A stretch of DNA of 35,209 nucleotides, from NCBI GenBank assembly GCA_009912175.1, contig WNDQ01000042.1, positions 1-35,209 of the forward strand, given 5' to 3'. This DNA comes from Paracidovorax wautersii. Lineage in GTDB: Bacteria; Pseudomonadota; Gammaproteobacteria; Burkholderiales; Burkholderiaceae_C. The translations under genes and the position numbers were made by a program. The notes beneath the pieces are model-generated. The model worked only from the letters and a program-made list of their open reading frames with translations, ran no database searches and had not been told where the DNA came from. Of the stretch, positions 1-7,666 are shown one piece after another (position 1 is the stretch's first letter; each line of letters opens with the position of its first letter).

Positions 1-1
1 T

Positions 2-286
2 GACCGTGGTAGCCAATACTGCTCGCGCGAGCACCGCGCCCTGTTGGAGCAATACGCTTTGATCGCCAGCATGAGTGCCAGAGGCAACTGCTACGACAAC
101 GCAGCAATGGAGAGTTGGAACCACAGTCTGAAGGTCGAGGCCATCCATGGTGAACACCTCGCCACACGGGAGCAGGCCAAGGCTCATGTGTTTGACTACA
201 TTGAGGTTGACTACAATCGGATCCGGCTGCACTCGACCCTGGGCTACCTCAGCCCAGAGCAGTACGAGCTGGCCAATGTCGCTTAG
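2..286 (+). CDS. IS3-family transposase OrfB, C-terminal fragment
   Basis: This is the end of the DDE-type integrase/transposase that cuts and joins the element ends. The 94 visible residues begin with DRGSQYCS, which contains the second catalytic Asp. They continue with [20 protein letters not shown], in which the Glu of the MES stretch is the expected catalytic Glu of the DDE triad. The tail [13 protein letters not shown] is typical of the family C-terminus. The reading frame enters from outside the window, so the start is not visible. In IS3 elements OrfB is normally made as an OrfAB fusion by -1 frameshifting. The stop codon is five bases before the right inverted repeat. Confidence 0.92.
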   Translation, partial: DRGSQYCSREHRALLEQYALIASMSARGNCYDNAAMESWNHSLKVEAIHGEHLATREQAKAHVFDYIEVDYNRIRLHSTLGYLSPEQYELANVA

Positions 287-290
287 ATAG

Positions 291-316
291 GTGTCCGTAA
301 ATCAGGGGCAAGATCA
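291..316 (+). repeat. IS right terminal inverted repeat (IRR)
   Basis: The outer end, read inward, starts TGATCTTGCCCC and ends ACGGACAC. The same 12 outer and 8 inner bases occur at 34826-34851, with differences only in the six bases between. Host DNA therefore begins at 317. Confidence 0.85.
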
Positions 317-400
317 CCCTGGATCCTTCCGCAGCATCTTTTCCTTCTGTTCATCCCACTGATCGCCGCGCTGGTGCTGTGGCCCCATCACACGCTCTAG
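317..400 (+). pseudogene. Possible 3' remnant of a membrane-protein gene cut by the IS
   Basis: Directly after the IS end an open frame of 27 codons runs to TAG at 398-400. It encodes one strongly hydrophobic segment (HLFLLFIPLIAALVLWPHH) followed by a short tail, which looks like the last transmembrane helix of an inner-membrane protein. It converges on the TetR gene. No family can be assigned from so short a piece, and chance hydrophobicity in GC-rich DNA is possible. Confidence 0.3.
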
Positions 401-429
401 CGTTGCCCTCATCGGGCCGGCTTGAACAT

Positions 430-1272
430 TCAGTCCTTGCGGAGGGACTGGTCTAGGCGGGGGGCGCTCGCGCCCAACGAAGACGACGCAGACTCGCTGC
501 CCGAATCCACGAACGCAGCAGACTGCTTCGACGGCACCGGCTTGCGCGCCCTGGAAGCCTCGCGTGCTGCCTTGAGAATCTGAGGCGCTCCCAGCAGGAA
601 GGCGTCGACCCGCATGTCGATCACGCGGTCCAGGTCCTTGGGCACGGTCAGCGCGTAGACCCACTTGCGCATGCCGATGTAGAAAACCCCGGAGTGCATC
701 GACCAGATCAGCTCGATCTCGTCCTCGAGTTCGTCTTCATTGAGCGGCTCCGGAATGGCATACGCCTTGCGCATCTCCCGCGCAATCACCTTGAAGTGGT
801 GCTCGCGCAGCCGGGCGATGTAACGCTGGTTGATGCCCTGGCGGGTCAGGCCCGCCGAGATGAAGATGCGGATCCAGTCACTGCGCAGGATGTACTGCGC
901 ATAGTCCTTGAGGTATCGCTTGAGCCTGTCGCTCAGGGATTTCGATGCGTCGCCAAGCCATTCCTCCCAGAGCGGATCCCACTTGCGAACGAACACTTCG
1001 TCGTAGACGCGGTCGACCAGCGCTTCCTTGGTCGGAAAGTAGTTGTAGAGCAAGGGCTGGGTGATGCCCAGTTCGCGCGCGATCTCGTGGGTGCTAACAC
1101 TGAAGCCGCGCTCCGCAAAAAGCTGGATGGCTTTCTGCACGATCTGCTGCTCGCGGGCCTCCTTGGACAAACGCTGATTGGCGGCGCGGCCTTCGCGATC
1201 CGGCGTCTTGCGCTGCGCTGGCGCCTTGCGTTCGCGCTTTACTGCATTGGGGCTGGCTTCGTTTGCTTTCAT
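430..1272 (-). CDS. TetR/AcrR-family transcriptional regulator
   Basis: This 280-residue protein has a basic 40-residue N-terminal extension followed by a TetR helix-turn-helix at about residues 41-90. The recognition-helix region reads STHEIARELGITQPLLYNYF. The rest is a helical ligand-binding and dimerisation domain with no recognisable specificity. The gene is divergent from the VOC/monooxygenase/MFS cluster across a 372-bp gap. That gap carries TTGATCG-type inverted repeats on the opposite promoter, so the simplest reading is a local repressor released by the cluster's substrate. The C-terminal 35 residues are Ser/Ala-rich and probably disordered. The left IS lies about 110 bp beyond its stop and has not damaged it. 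Confidence 0.88.
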   Translation of the reverse strand: MKANEASPNAVKRERKAPAQRKTPDREGRAANQRLSKEAREQQIVQKAIQLFAERGFSVSTHEIARELGITQPLLYNYFPTKEALVDRVYDEVFVRKWDPLWEEWLGDASKSLSDRLKRYLKDYAQYILRSDWIRIFISAGLTRQGINQRYIARLREHHFKVIAREMRKAYAIPEPLNEDELEDEIELIWSMHSGVFYIGMRKWVYALTVPKDLDRVIDMRVDAFLLGAPQILKAAREASRARKPVPSKQSAAFVDSGSESASSSLGASAPRLDQSLRKD

Positions 1273-1476
1273 GACCGATGGGCTCGTGCGTTCCCGTGCT
1301 CGACGAAGAACGCGGATGGAGATGCTGAAAGTTTAGAGCCGCAGGGACGTGACGTCCTGGCTCCCGACAAGGGAGATTTTGCAATAGCCGCCCCATCGGC
1401 ATGGGTTTGGGGGCCGCAACTCGCCGTCCTTTCACACGACGGCACCCGGACAGGGTTTCTCCTCTCCTCCAGGTGC
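1273..1476. other. Upstream region of the TetR gene, no gene seen
   Basis: This is the TetR-proximal half of the 372-bp divergent intergenic region. It contains a perfect 13-bp palindrome, GGACGTGACGTCC, at 1345-1357, about 70 bp ahead of the TetR start, and a short CTCCC/GGGAG hairpin at 1361-1375. Either could be regulatory, but neither matches a site I can name. Confidence 0.4.
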
Positions 1477-1522
1477 TTGCTGGTACGCTGTGTGCTTATT
1501 ACTATTTATCAACCGATCAATT
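1477..1522 (+). promoter_or_regulatory. Probable promoter and TetR operator of the VOC/monooxygenase cluster
   Basis: A sigma70-like promoter reads TTGCTG (1477-1482), a 17-bp spacer, then TACTAT (1500-1505). Immediately downstream, over the expected transcription start, is TATCAACCGATCAATT (1507-1522). This partial inverted repeat contains GATCAA and, on the other strand, TTGATCGGTTGA. A repressor bound here would block initiation. A related palindrome lies at 1614-1625. The assignment to the divergent TetR protein is inferred from position. Confidence 0.55.
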
Positions 1523-1613
1523 GTATTTTTTGGCGACGCATGGGTCGAAACCATTTCTCAATTGTGCGGGATCGACGAGTCGGGCACTCAAATGGTGTTG
1601 ACTCGATTTCATG

Positions 1614-1625
1614 TTGATCGATCAA
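1614..1625. promoter_or_regulatory. Second TetR-type operator candidate
   Basis: A perfect 12-bp palindrome, TTGATCGATCAA, ends seven bases before the AAGGAG ribosome binding site of the VOC gene. It shares the TTGATCG core with the site at 1507-1522 and continues into an extra ATCAAT half-site, suggesting overlapping or cooperative binding. It falls in the leader of the predicted transcript. Confidence 0.5.
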
Positions 1626-1644
1626 TCAATTCAAGGAGTACGCG

Positions 1645-2124
1645 ATGCCCATCAGAAAACTGGGTCACTACTCGGTCCGAACGTCAGACCTGGCGGCGTC
1701 CAGGCGCTTCTATGTCGACGTCCTGGGCTTGCGCGAGGGCTACCGCCCACCATTGGACTTCCCGGGGGCATGGCTTTATCAGGGCGCGGATGACGCTGAT
1801 GACGCCGACCACGGCGTCGTCCACCTGATCGGCACGGAAGGCGCGGGCCAGGGCCTCACGGCCTACCTGGGCGCCCGCGCCGATTCGGGCCAAGGCAGCG
1901 GCGCACTCGATCACCTGGCCTTTCTGGCCACGGGCGCCGAGGAACTCGTCGGCCGATTGGCCCGTGCGGGCATTGCCTACCGCGATCGAACGCTGCCCGA
2001 CCTGGGCTTGCGCCAGCTGTTCTTTGTCGACCCGTCGGGTCTGACCATCGAGATGAACTTCCCGGCGTCGGAGCCGCATCACGCCCACCCCGAGCCAGCG
2101 TTGCAGAAAGTCGCGAACACGTAG
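1645..2124 (+). CDS. VOC-superfamily protein (glyoxalase/extradiol dioxygenase fold)
   Basis: This 159-residue single VOC-domain protein starts at an ATG eight bases after AAGGAG. Two beta-alpha-beta-beta-beta modules are visible. Candidate metal ligands are His8 (in GHYS), His60 (VVHLIG), His90 (LDHLAFL) and Glu136 (TIEMNF), the usual positions for a single-domain divalent-metal enzyme. Members of this family isomerise glutathione adducts, cleave aromatic rings, or resist antibiotics. As first gene of a cluster with a two-component flavin monooxygenase and an MFS carrier, a ring-cleavage or detoxification role is likely. An acidic run of Asp-Asp-Ala repeats (residues 49-55) is a loop insertion. 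The substrate cannot be read from the sequence. Confidence 0.85.
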   Translation: MPIRKLGHYSVRTSDLAASRRFYVDVLGLREGYRPPLDFPGAWLYQGADDADDADHGVVHLIGTEGAGQGLTAYLGARADSGQGSGALDHLAFLATGAEELVGRLARAGIAYRDRTLPDLGLRQLFFVDPSGLTIEMNFPASEPHHAHPEPALQKVANT

Positions 2125-2197
2125 CCCCGCTCGGCAAACCAGGCATCACCACCAAAACCCCACCCAGCCCGCCAGATCTTCAGCAAGGAACATCGCC

Positions 2198-3383
2198 ATG
2201 GAAACCGTTCTGAACGCACCCCGATCCGTGCTCGACAGCGCCGACCTCGTCGCCGCTGCCGAGGCCATGATTCCTTTCCTGCGCGAAAAAGCGCCGGAGA
2301 CTAATAAGCTTCGCCGCCCATCCGACACGGTCCGGGCGCGGCTCAAGGCCGCCGGTCTTGCCCGCGTCTGGCAGCCCAAGCGCTACGGCGGCGCCGACAT
2401 CCTGCGCGCCGTCGGCCGTGGTTGCGGTTCCACGGCCTGGATCCTGGCGCAGAACGTCCAGCACAACCTGATGCTGGCCAACTGGCCGGAGCAGGCGCAA
2501 GACGAGATCTGGGGCGAGATGCCCGATGCCCTCGTCAGCGGCATTCTGATCCCGGGCGTCGGCAAGGCTGTGAAGGTCGATGGCGGCTACACGCTTTCGG
2601 GGCGCTGGCCCTTCGTCAGCGGCTGCCAGATTGCCGACTGGATCATCTTCACCGGCGACTGTGTCGACAGCGAAGGCAAGCCCGAAGAGTTGCACTTCGT
2701 CGTGCCCCGGGAGCAGGTGCAGATCCTGGACACCTGGTACACGATCGGCCTGCAAGGTTCGTCCAGCCAGGATTGCACGCTCGACGACGTCTTTGTACCC
2801 AAGCACATGACGGTCAGCATGCACGACCTGAAGGGCCACGGCCGCAGCCCCGGCTCGAAGGTCAATCGGGGGGTGGCAATACAAGGCCCCGCCCTACGCC
2901 ATGTTCGGCTGCTTCATTGGCTGCGCCGCGCTGGGAATCGCCGAAGCAGCGGTGGACTATTACGTCGACAACGCCCGCAAGCGGGCCGCCACCATGTCCG
3001 GCAGCAACGTGGCCAGCTTCACGACGCAACAGGTGAAGGTTGCTGAGGCCAAGGCCGCGGTGCTGTCGGCGCGACAACTCATCTACGCAACCCTGGCCGA
3101 GATCGAGGCCCTCTTCCAGCGCGACGGCTCCTCCACGGTGGAAGACAGGACACGTTGGCGCGCCATGGCCACGTACGCCGGCAAGCTGGCCTCCAGCGCC
3201 GTGAACCTGGTGCTGGACGCCGGTGGCGGCGCGGTCATCTACGAGCGCAACCCGATCTCCCGCTGCGTGGCCGACATGACGGTCGCCAATCGCCACATCA
3301 CCCAGAACTGGGACGTCAACGCCTCGACGTACGGACGTGTCCTGCTCGGGCTGCCGTGTGGCGCCGAAGCGCTGGCCGACTGA
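2198..3383 (+). pseudogene. Acyl-CoA-dehydrogenase-fold flavin monooxygenase, frameshifted (HsaA-like oxygenase)
   Basis: This is the oxygenase component of a two-component flavin-dependent monooxygenase. The group includes HsaA and 4-hydroxyphenylacetate hydroxylase C2, which use reduced flavin and O2 to hydroxylate phenols. The first frame gives about 223 residues (N-terminal helical part and beta-barrel, with TLDDVFVPKHM typical of the family). The second frame, from about 2874, gives the C-terminal four-helix part (YAMFGCFIGCAALGIAEAAV to the stop at 3383). The two join perfectly if one G is removed from the run of six at 2868-2873, giving RGWQYKAPPYAM and a protein of about 394 residues, the usual HsaA length. 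As written the gene is broken. It could be a real recent mutation or a homopolymer sequencing error. The next gene is its likely flavin reductase. Confidence 0.85.
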
Positions 3384-3398
3384 AGAAGGAGCCCCACC

Positions 3399-3956
3399 AT
3401 GATCGAATCAGCTCGCCCCCCGGTTGCGTGCAAGGCCGTCCTGCCGGACACCGCAGCGCCCGTCCCGCGCGACATCTTCCTGTCGGCCATGCGCCAGGCC
3501 GCCTCGCCGGTTTGCGTCGTCACGACCCGAAGCGGCGGCCAGCGCATGGCACTGACCATCAGCTCCTTCCTGTCGGTGTCGGCAGATCCACCGTTGATCT
3601 CGGTGTGCATCAACCGCAACAGCCGCATGTGCGCCGCCATGACCGACAACGGGGTCTTCGGCGTCCACATTCTTTCGGCGGACCAGTCGCACGTGGCGGA
3701 CTGCTTCGCCGGCCGGCCCCAGAGCGGGCAGGCTTACGACTTCTCGTGCGTGGAGTGGCTGCCCCAGGGGGATGGCCATGAACCCGCGATGTCCGGCGGC
3801 GCCATGTCGGCCGAGTGCTCCATCGTCTCGGCCACCGATGCGGGTACGCACCGGCTCTTCATCGCGGCGGTACGGAACCTGACGACCAACGACAAGCGGC
3901 CGCTTCTCTGCTGGAACCGGCTCTACGGCTTTCCGGCGCACGCAGCCGACAACTGA
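3399..3956 (+). CDS. Flavin reductase of a two-component monooxygenase (HpaC/HsaB type)
   Basis: This 185-residue protein starts at an ATG behind AAGAAGGAG, 15 bp after the monooxygenase gene. It has the flavin-reductase-like split-barrel domain: FLSAMRQAASPVCVVTTRSG, the ISSFLSVSADPPLISVCIN strand pair that holds FMN or FAD, and VFGVHILSADQ. Proteins of this family use NAD(P)H to make free reduced flavin, which diffuses to the partner oxygenase. The close spacing to an HsaA-like oxygenase makes the pair convincing. It has 30 extra N-terminal residues compared with the smallest family members. The reductase is intact even though its partner is frameshifted. Confidence 0.88.
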   Translation: MIESARPPVACKAVLPDTAAPVPRDIFLSAMRQAASPVCVVTTRSGGQRMALTISSFLSVSADPPLISVCINRNSRMCAAMTDNGVFGVHILSADQSHVADCFAGRPQSGQAYDFSCVEWLPQGDGHEPAMSGGAMSAECSIVSATDAGTHRLFIAAVRNLTTNDKRPLLCWNRLYGFPAHAADN

Positions 3957-4102
3957 TCCCTGCCGCGCCAGAACGTCTTGCCGCACGAATCTCGAAGGCG
4001 TGCGGCGGGGCAACTGCATCTCCAAGAAAAGCAACGACGACGAAATCCGACCCGGTGGATGGACGACAAGTACTCAACCCCTATAGCAATTCGGAGGTCC
4101 CC

Positions 4103-5320
4103 ATGAAAAATCGTTGGTCAGCATTGGCAGTCATCTTCATTGCCTTCCTGCAGTTTCCGCTGAACTGGTTCAGCGTCGTGCCCGCGTTCGGCGGCATCGT
4201 GGGCGAGATGAAGCTCTCGTTCACCCAGGTCGGGTTGATCGTCGGCGCGTTCATCGCCGGCTATGGCGTCATGCACATTCCGGCAGGCTGGTTCGCGGAA
4301 CGCTACGGCATGCGTGCCGGCATGATCTTTGGCGTGGTGGTCGAGACCATCGGCACCGCCATCACGGGCTGGGCGCCCACCTACGAAGTGCTGCTGGCCG
4401 GACGCCTTCTGTGCGGCATCGGCGGCGCGGTCACGATGGGCAGCGCCGTGGGCCTGACGGCCGCCTGGTTTCGCGGCAAGGAGCTGGCGACCGCCAATGG
4501 GATCATCCAGGGCGTGGGCTTCACCATCGGGGCCGCCATCGGCCTGTACGGGTGGAGCATCGTCGTCGAAGCCATGGGCTGGCGACCGGCAATGTTCGTG
4601 GCCGCGGGCGTCGGAGCGGCTTCGCTGGTCTTCCTGCTGGCACTCTTCCCGACGCCACCGGCCAGCGGCGGCGACGTCCTCCAGGGCCATCATCTCGACA
4701 AGCACTCGCTTCGCCGCATCTTCGGAAACCGGACCCTGTGGATCATGGGCATCGCGCTCCTGGGGGCCTATGGCAGCTACTTCAGCGCGGCCAACCTGCT
4801 CGGCGCCTACGCCCAGGAGCGCCTGAAGGTCGCGCCCGCAGCGGGCGAAGCCATCGGGGCGATCCTGTTCTTTGGCGGCATCTTCGGGGGCGTCATCGGG
4901 GGCTGGCTGACCGACCGCGTGTTCGGACGCCTGCCGACCTTCCTCATCGCCTGTGTGGCGGAAGGGGCGATGTTCTTTCTGATCCCCTACCTCAACCTGG
5001 TCGGGCTGCAGATTGCCGCCGCGGTGGTTGGGGTTGGCCTGATCGTGGCCTTCGTGCCCTGGGTCTCGATTCCTGGCGAGGCCGACAGCGGACTCGCGTT
5101 GTCAGACGTGCCGACGGCCATCGGGCTGATGCTGAGCATCGTGGCCATTGGCGGCGCAACGATTCCGCCCCTGTTCGCGAAGATCGCCTCCTCGTGGGGC
5201 TTTGACGCAGCCTGGCAGTTCCAGGGCTTGGTCACGATCGGCTTTGCCTTGGTGGCCTTGCTCGCGAGGACCCAGCACGCGCCTCGAAGCGGATTGGCGC
5301 GCAACGCCGAGCTCAACTGA
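4103..5320 (+). CDS. MFS transporter (NNP/ACS-like carboxylate or aromatic uptake type)
   Basis: This inner-membrane carrier has 405 residues and about 12 hydrophobic segments. The start at MKNRWSAL has TCGGAGG just upstream. The frame is open much further upstream, but that stretch overlaps the flavin reductase gene and has no membrane character before this Met. The MFS loop 2-3 signature appears as [15 protein letters not shown], and a related sequence ([11 protein letters not shown]) follows in the second half, as expected for the duplicated fold. It is the last gene of the TetR-controlled cluster, about 150 bp after the flavin reductase. Import of the monooxygenase substrate or export of a product are both possible. 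Confidence 0.85.
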   Translation: MKNRWSALAVIFIAFLQFPLNWFSVVPAFGGIVGEMKLSFTQVGLIVGAFIAGYGVMHIPAGWFAERYGMRAGMIFGVVVETIGTAITGWAPTYEVLLAGRLLCGIGGAVTMGSAVGLTAAWFRGKELATANGIIQGVGFTIGAAIGLYGWSIVVEAMGWRPAMFVAAGVGAASLVFLLALFPTPPASGGDVLQGHHLDKHSLRRIFGNRTLWIMGIALLGAYGSYFSAANLLGAYAQERLKVAPAAGEAIGAILFFGGIFGGVIGGWLTDRVFGRLPTFLIACVAEGAMFFLIPYLNLVGLQIAAAVVGVGLIVAFVPWVSIPGEADSGLALSDVPTAIGLMLSIVAIGGATIPPLFAKIASSWGFDAAWQFQGLVTIGFALVALLARTQHAPRSGLARNAELN

Positions 5321-5345
5321 CCCAGGTTTCCCGCTGCCTGCGACG

Positions 5346-5409
5346 GCGCGGCCGAAGCCGCGCGCGTCTGCCAGTCGATCGGCACACACCTGGGCTGGCG
5401 TAGCCCAGG
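5346..5409. terminator. Two hairpins between the convergent MFS and ohr genes
   Basis: A 7-bp stem GCGCGGC/GCCGCGC with a CGAA loop (5346-5363) and an 8-bp stem CCTGGGCT/AGCCCAGG with a 5-base loop (5389-5409) fill the 99-bp gap. Neither has a T tract, so bidirectional termination is only suggested by position and symmetry. Confidence 0.4.
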
Positions 5410-5419
5410 CTGCGCTCGA

Positions 5420-5845
5420 TCAGGCCAGGGTCAGCGTGACGTCGATGTTGCCGCGCGTGGCGTTGGAGTACGGGCACACGATGTGGGCCTTGTCGACCAG
5501 GTCCTGCGCGACGGCACGGTCCACGCCGGGCAGCGAGATCTTCAGTTCGACTTCGATGCCGAAGCCCGTTGGGATGGCGCCGATGCCGACGCTGCCGTTG
5601 ATGCTGATATCGGCCGGCAGGCTGACCTTGTCGCGCGCAGCCACGAACTTGAGTGCGCCCAGGAAGCAGGCCGAATAGCCCGCCGCAAACAGTTGCTCGG
5701 GGTTGGTGCCCTCGCCGCCAGCGCCGCCCAACTCGCGCGGGGTCGTCAGCTTGACGTCGAGATGGCCGTCGGACGAGACGGCACGGCCGTCGCGCCCGCC
5801 TGTGGCTTGTGCGTGACCAACGTAGAGCACTTTTTCGATCGCCAT
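5420..5845 (-). CDS. ohr: Organic hydroperoxide reductase Ohr
   Basis: Ohr is a 141-residue cytoplasmic thiol peroxidase that reduces organic and fatty-acid hydroperoxides, recycled by lipoylated proteins. The start at [12 protein letters not shown] follows an AAAGGAAA ribosome site; the frame extends upstream but without similarity. The reactive Cys60 lies in [15 protein letters not shown] and the resolving Cys124 in [13 protein letters not shown], the standard OsmC/Ohr pair. The length is normal for Ohr. It lies 139 bp downstream of ohrR on the same strand, with its own operator-like repeat (5931-5952) between them. Confidence 0.96.
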   Translation of the reverse strand: MAIEKVLYVGHAQATGGRDGRAVSSDGHLDVKLTTPRELGGAGGEGTNPEQLFAAGYSACFLGALKFVAARDKVSLPADISINGSVGIGAIPTGFGIEVELKISLPGVDRAVAQDLVDKAHIVCPYSNATRGNIDVTLTLA

Positions 5846-5930
5846 GATGGTTTCCTTTGTTTCTCGGTCATCGGGTACAGGGCGGAGCGGCTTCGATGAC
5901 CAGTGAACCACTCCAAATAACTCATTAACG

Positions 5931-5952
5931 ATTAAATCGTTTGCGATTTAAT
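5931..5952. promoter_or_regulatory. OhrR operator candidate upstream of ohr
   Basis: A perfect inverted repeat has arms ATTAAATCG (5931-5939) and CGATTTAAT (5944-5952) around a TTTG spacer. It is an AT-rich island about 85 bp before the ohr start. The same architecture recurs upstream of ohrR at 6481-6502. MarR-family OhrR proteins are known to bind AT-rich inverted repeats of about this size and to release them on peroxide oxidation. Confidence 0.75.
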
Positions 5953-5984
5953 GACCACGGCAACAGACCACAGTTTCAGGGCGC

Positions 5985-6455
5985 TCACGCCCTTTCGGCA
6001 AGGTTGCGGCGCAAGGCCTCCAGTTCGTGCTGGATGGCCAGCAGCCGGTCGGCCGAGCAGCCCGTTGCGCTGAACACGCCCTCCCCGACCTTGGCGGCGC
6101 GCGCCCGCGGGGCCTGGCCCTCTTGCGTCAGGTGAATGTGCACCTGGCGTTCGTCAGCCTCGCCCCGCTGCCGCGTGACCAGCCCCGCCGCTTGCAGCCG
6201 TTTGAGCAGCGGCGTCAGCGTGGCCGAGTCGAGGAACAGGCGTTCGCCCAGTTCGCCCACCGTCAACCCATCGCGCTCCCACAGCACCAGCATGACCAGG
6301 TACTGCGGATAGGTGAGCGACAAGTCGGCCAGCAGCCCGCGGTAGACCTTGTTCATGGCCAGTTGCGCGGAGTACAGCGCAAAGCAAAGCTGCTGCTCCA
6401 GCCGGGGGGCAGCAGCCATCGCCGGGCCGGCGGATGTTGCAGAGGGTGTGTCCAT
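5985..6455 (-). CDS. ohrR: MarR-family organic-peroxide sensor OhrR
   Basis: This 156-residue repressor acts on ohr. The winged helix lies at about residues 55-110 ([30 protein letters not shown]). The peroxide-sensing Cys24 sits in [12 protein letters not shown], and a second Cys133 (SATGCSADR) is placed like the resolving Cys of two-Cys OhrR from Xanthomonas. This predicts a reversible disulfide switch rather than the one-Cys Bacillus mechanism. The N-terminus is slightly extended and Ala-rich. It is the promoter-proximal gene of the ohrR-ohr pair, and both genes have matching repeats upstream, implying autoregulation. Confidence 0.93.
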   Translation of the reverse strand: MDTPSATSAGPAMAAAPRLEQQLCFALYSAQLAMNKVYRGLLADLSLTYPQYLVMLVLWERDGLTVGELGERLFLDSATLTPLLKRLQAAGLVTRQRGEADERQVHIHLTQEGQAPRARAAKVGEGVFSATGCSADRLLAIQHELEALRRNLAERA

Positions 6456-6480
6456 GGGGCGAAATTCTACATCGCGCCAA

Positions 6481-6502
6481 ATTAAATAGTAAGCGATTTA
6501 AT
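6481..6502. promoter_or_regulatory. OhrR operator candidate upstream of ohrR
   Basis: An inverted repeat with arms ATTAAATAG and CGATTTAAT around a TAAG spacer lies 25 bp upstream of the ohrR start. It differs from the ohr site at only one arm base and in the spacer. The region between it and the divergent LysR gene is the AT-richest part of this neighbourhood. Confidence 0.7.
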
Positions 6503-6651
6503 CGTGAAAAAATACGAAATCGCCAAACCCGAAGTCACACAACAATAATCCAGACATCTCATCTGGCGATGCCTTGTGGGAAATTAAGGGGCAAAATAGC
6601 GACATCCATCGCCAAACAAGAATTTAGCCCTACTCGACCGCTGGTTGCCCC

Positions 6652-7605
6652 ATGAGACCGTCCGACCGCAGCTTTGCTCGCCGCATCGACCTGATGTCCT
6701 TGCAGCTCTTCGTCGCCGTGTGCGAGCTGGGCAGCATCGGGCGTGCGGCCGAGCGCGAGTACATCGCGGCCTCGGCCGTGAGCAAGCGGCTGAGCGATCT
6801 GGAGGCCGCCACCGGCTCGACGCTGCTGCACCGCCACAGCCGCGGCGTGCGGCTGACGCCGGCCGGCGAAAGCCTGCTGCACCATGCGCGCACCGTGCTG
6901 TTCGGGCTCGAGCAGATGCAAAGCGAGCTCGACGAATACACGGACGGCGTGCGCGGCCATGTGCGCGTGCACGCCAACATCTCGGCCATCGTCGAGTTCC
7001 TGCCCGAAGACCTCGGCCAGTTCGTGCGCCGCCATGACGGCATCAAGATCGACCTTGAAGAACACCTGAGCGCCGACGTCGTGCACGCCGTGGCCGAAGG
7101 CACGGCCGACATCGGCATCTGCAATGCCGCCGGCAGCGCGGGCGGCCTGCAGAGCCTGCCTTACCGGCAGGACCGCCTCATGCTGATCGTGCCGCGCACG
7201 CATGCGCTGGCCAGCCGCGAGGCCGTGGATTTTTCCGATGCACTCGACCACGACATCATCGGCCTGCACGCCGGCAGCAGCATCAGCCTGGCCATGCAGC
7301 AGGCGGCCGTGCGCGCCGGGCGCAACCTCAAGCTGCGCATCCAGGTCACGGGCCTGGACGCCATGTGCCGCATGATCGACAACGGCCTGGGCATCGGCCT
7401 GCTGCCCGACCGCGCCTTCGCCCTCATGCAGGGCGTGGGCGACCTGCACGCCGTCCGGCTGAACGACGCCTGGGCCGCGCGCGAGCTGCGCATCGTCGCG
7501 CGCGACTTCGCCACGCTGCCCACGCCCGCGCGGCTGCTGGTCGAGCACCTGAGCGCCGCCGCGTCGCCCCAGCCCGTGCCGCGCAGCGAAGCCGCGCTAG
7601 CCTGA
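6652..7605 (+). CDS. LysR-family transcriptional regulator upstream of leuC
   Basis: This 317-residue regulator has an N-terminal winged helix at about residues 15-75 ([41 protein letters not shown]). A periplasmic-binding-protein-like effector domain follows from about residue 100. It runs in the same direction as leuC and ends 61 bp before it. A LysR gene directly ahead of leuC is common in Burkholderiales, but whether it controls leucine synthesis is inferred. The chosen ATG has no good ribosome site, and a start at the internal Met15 would also leave a complete domain. A separated inverted pair TGGCGATG (6564-6571) and CATCGCCA (6607-6614) ahead of the start could take part in autoregulation. 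Confidence 0.88.
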   Translation: MRPSDRSFARRIDLMSLQLFVAVCELGSIGRAAEREYIAASAVSKRLSDLEAATGSTLLHRHSRGVRLTPAGESLLHHARTVLFGLEQMQSELDEYTDGVRGHVRVHANISAIVEFLPEDLGQFVRRHDGIKIDLEEHLSADVVHAVAEGTADIGICNAAGSAGGLQSLPYRQDRLMLIVPRTHALASREAVDFSDALDHDIIGLHAGSSISLAMQQAAVRAGRNLKLRIQVTGLDAMCRMIDNGLGIGLLPDRAFALMQGVGDLHAVRLNDAWAARELRIVARDFATLPTPARLLVEHLSAAASPQPVPRSEAALA

Positions 7606-7666
7606 TGCCCGCCTGACCGTTTTTTCCGATCCCTCCCACGATTTCCCGAGAACCAAGGAGCCCACC

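Larger units (their letters stand above)
1..316 (+). mobile_element. IS3-family insertion sequence, 3' end (left copy)
   Basis: The window opens inside an IS3-family element and leaves it at the right terminal inverted repeat. The fragment holds the C-terminal part of the OrfB transposase and the repeat at 291-316. The left end of the same kind of element, with a matching terminal repeat, lies at the other end of the window in the same orientation. The IS3 subgroup is not resolved. Confidence 0.9.

Noticed and set aside
314-664. A 116-codon minus-strand frame beyond the TetR 3' end
   Set aside because: Most of it overlaps TetR in another frame, and its tail ends at the IS boundary. No protein family features.
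1789-1806. GATGACGC-type tandem repeat in the VOC gene
   Set aside because: Two 9-bp units encoding an Asp/Ala loop; in frame and too short to suggest a microsatellite switch.
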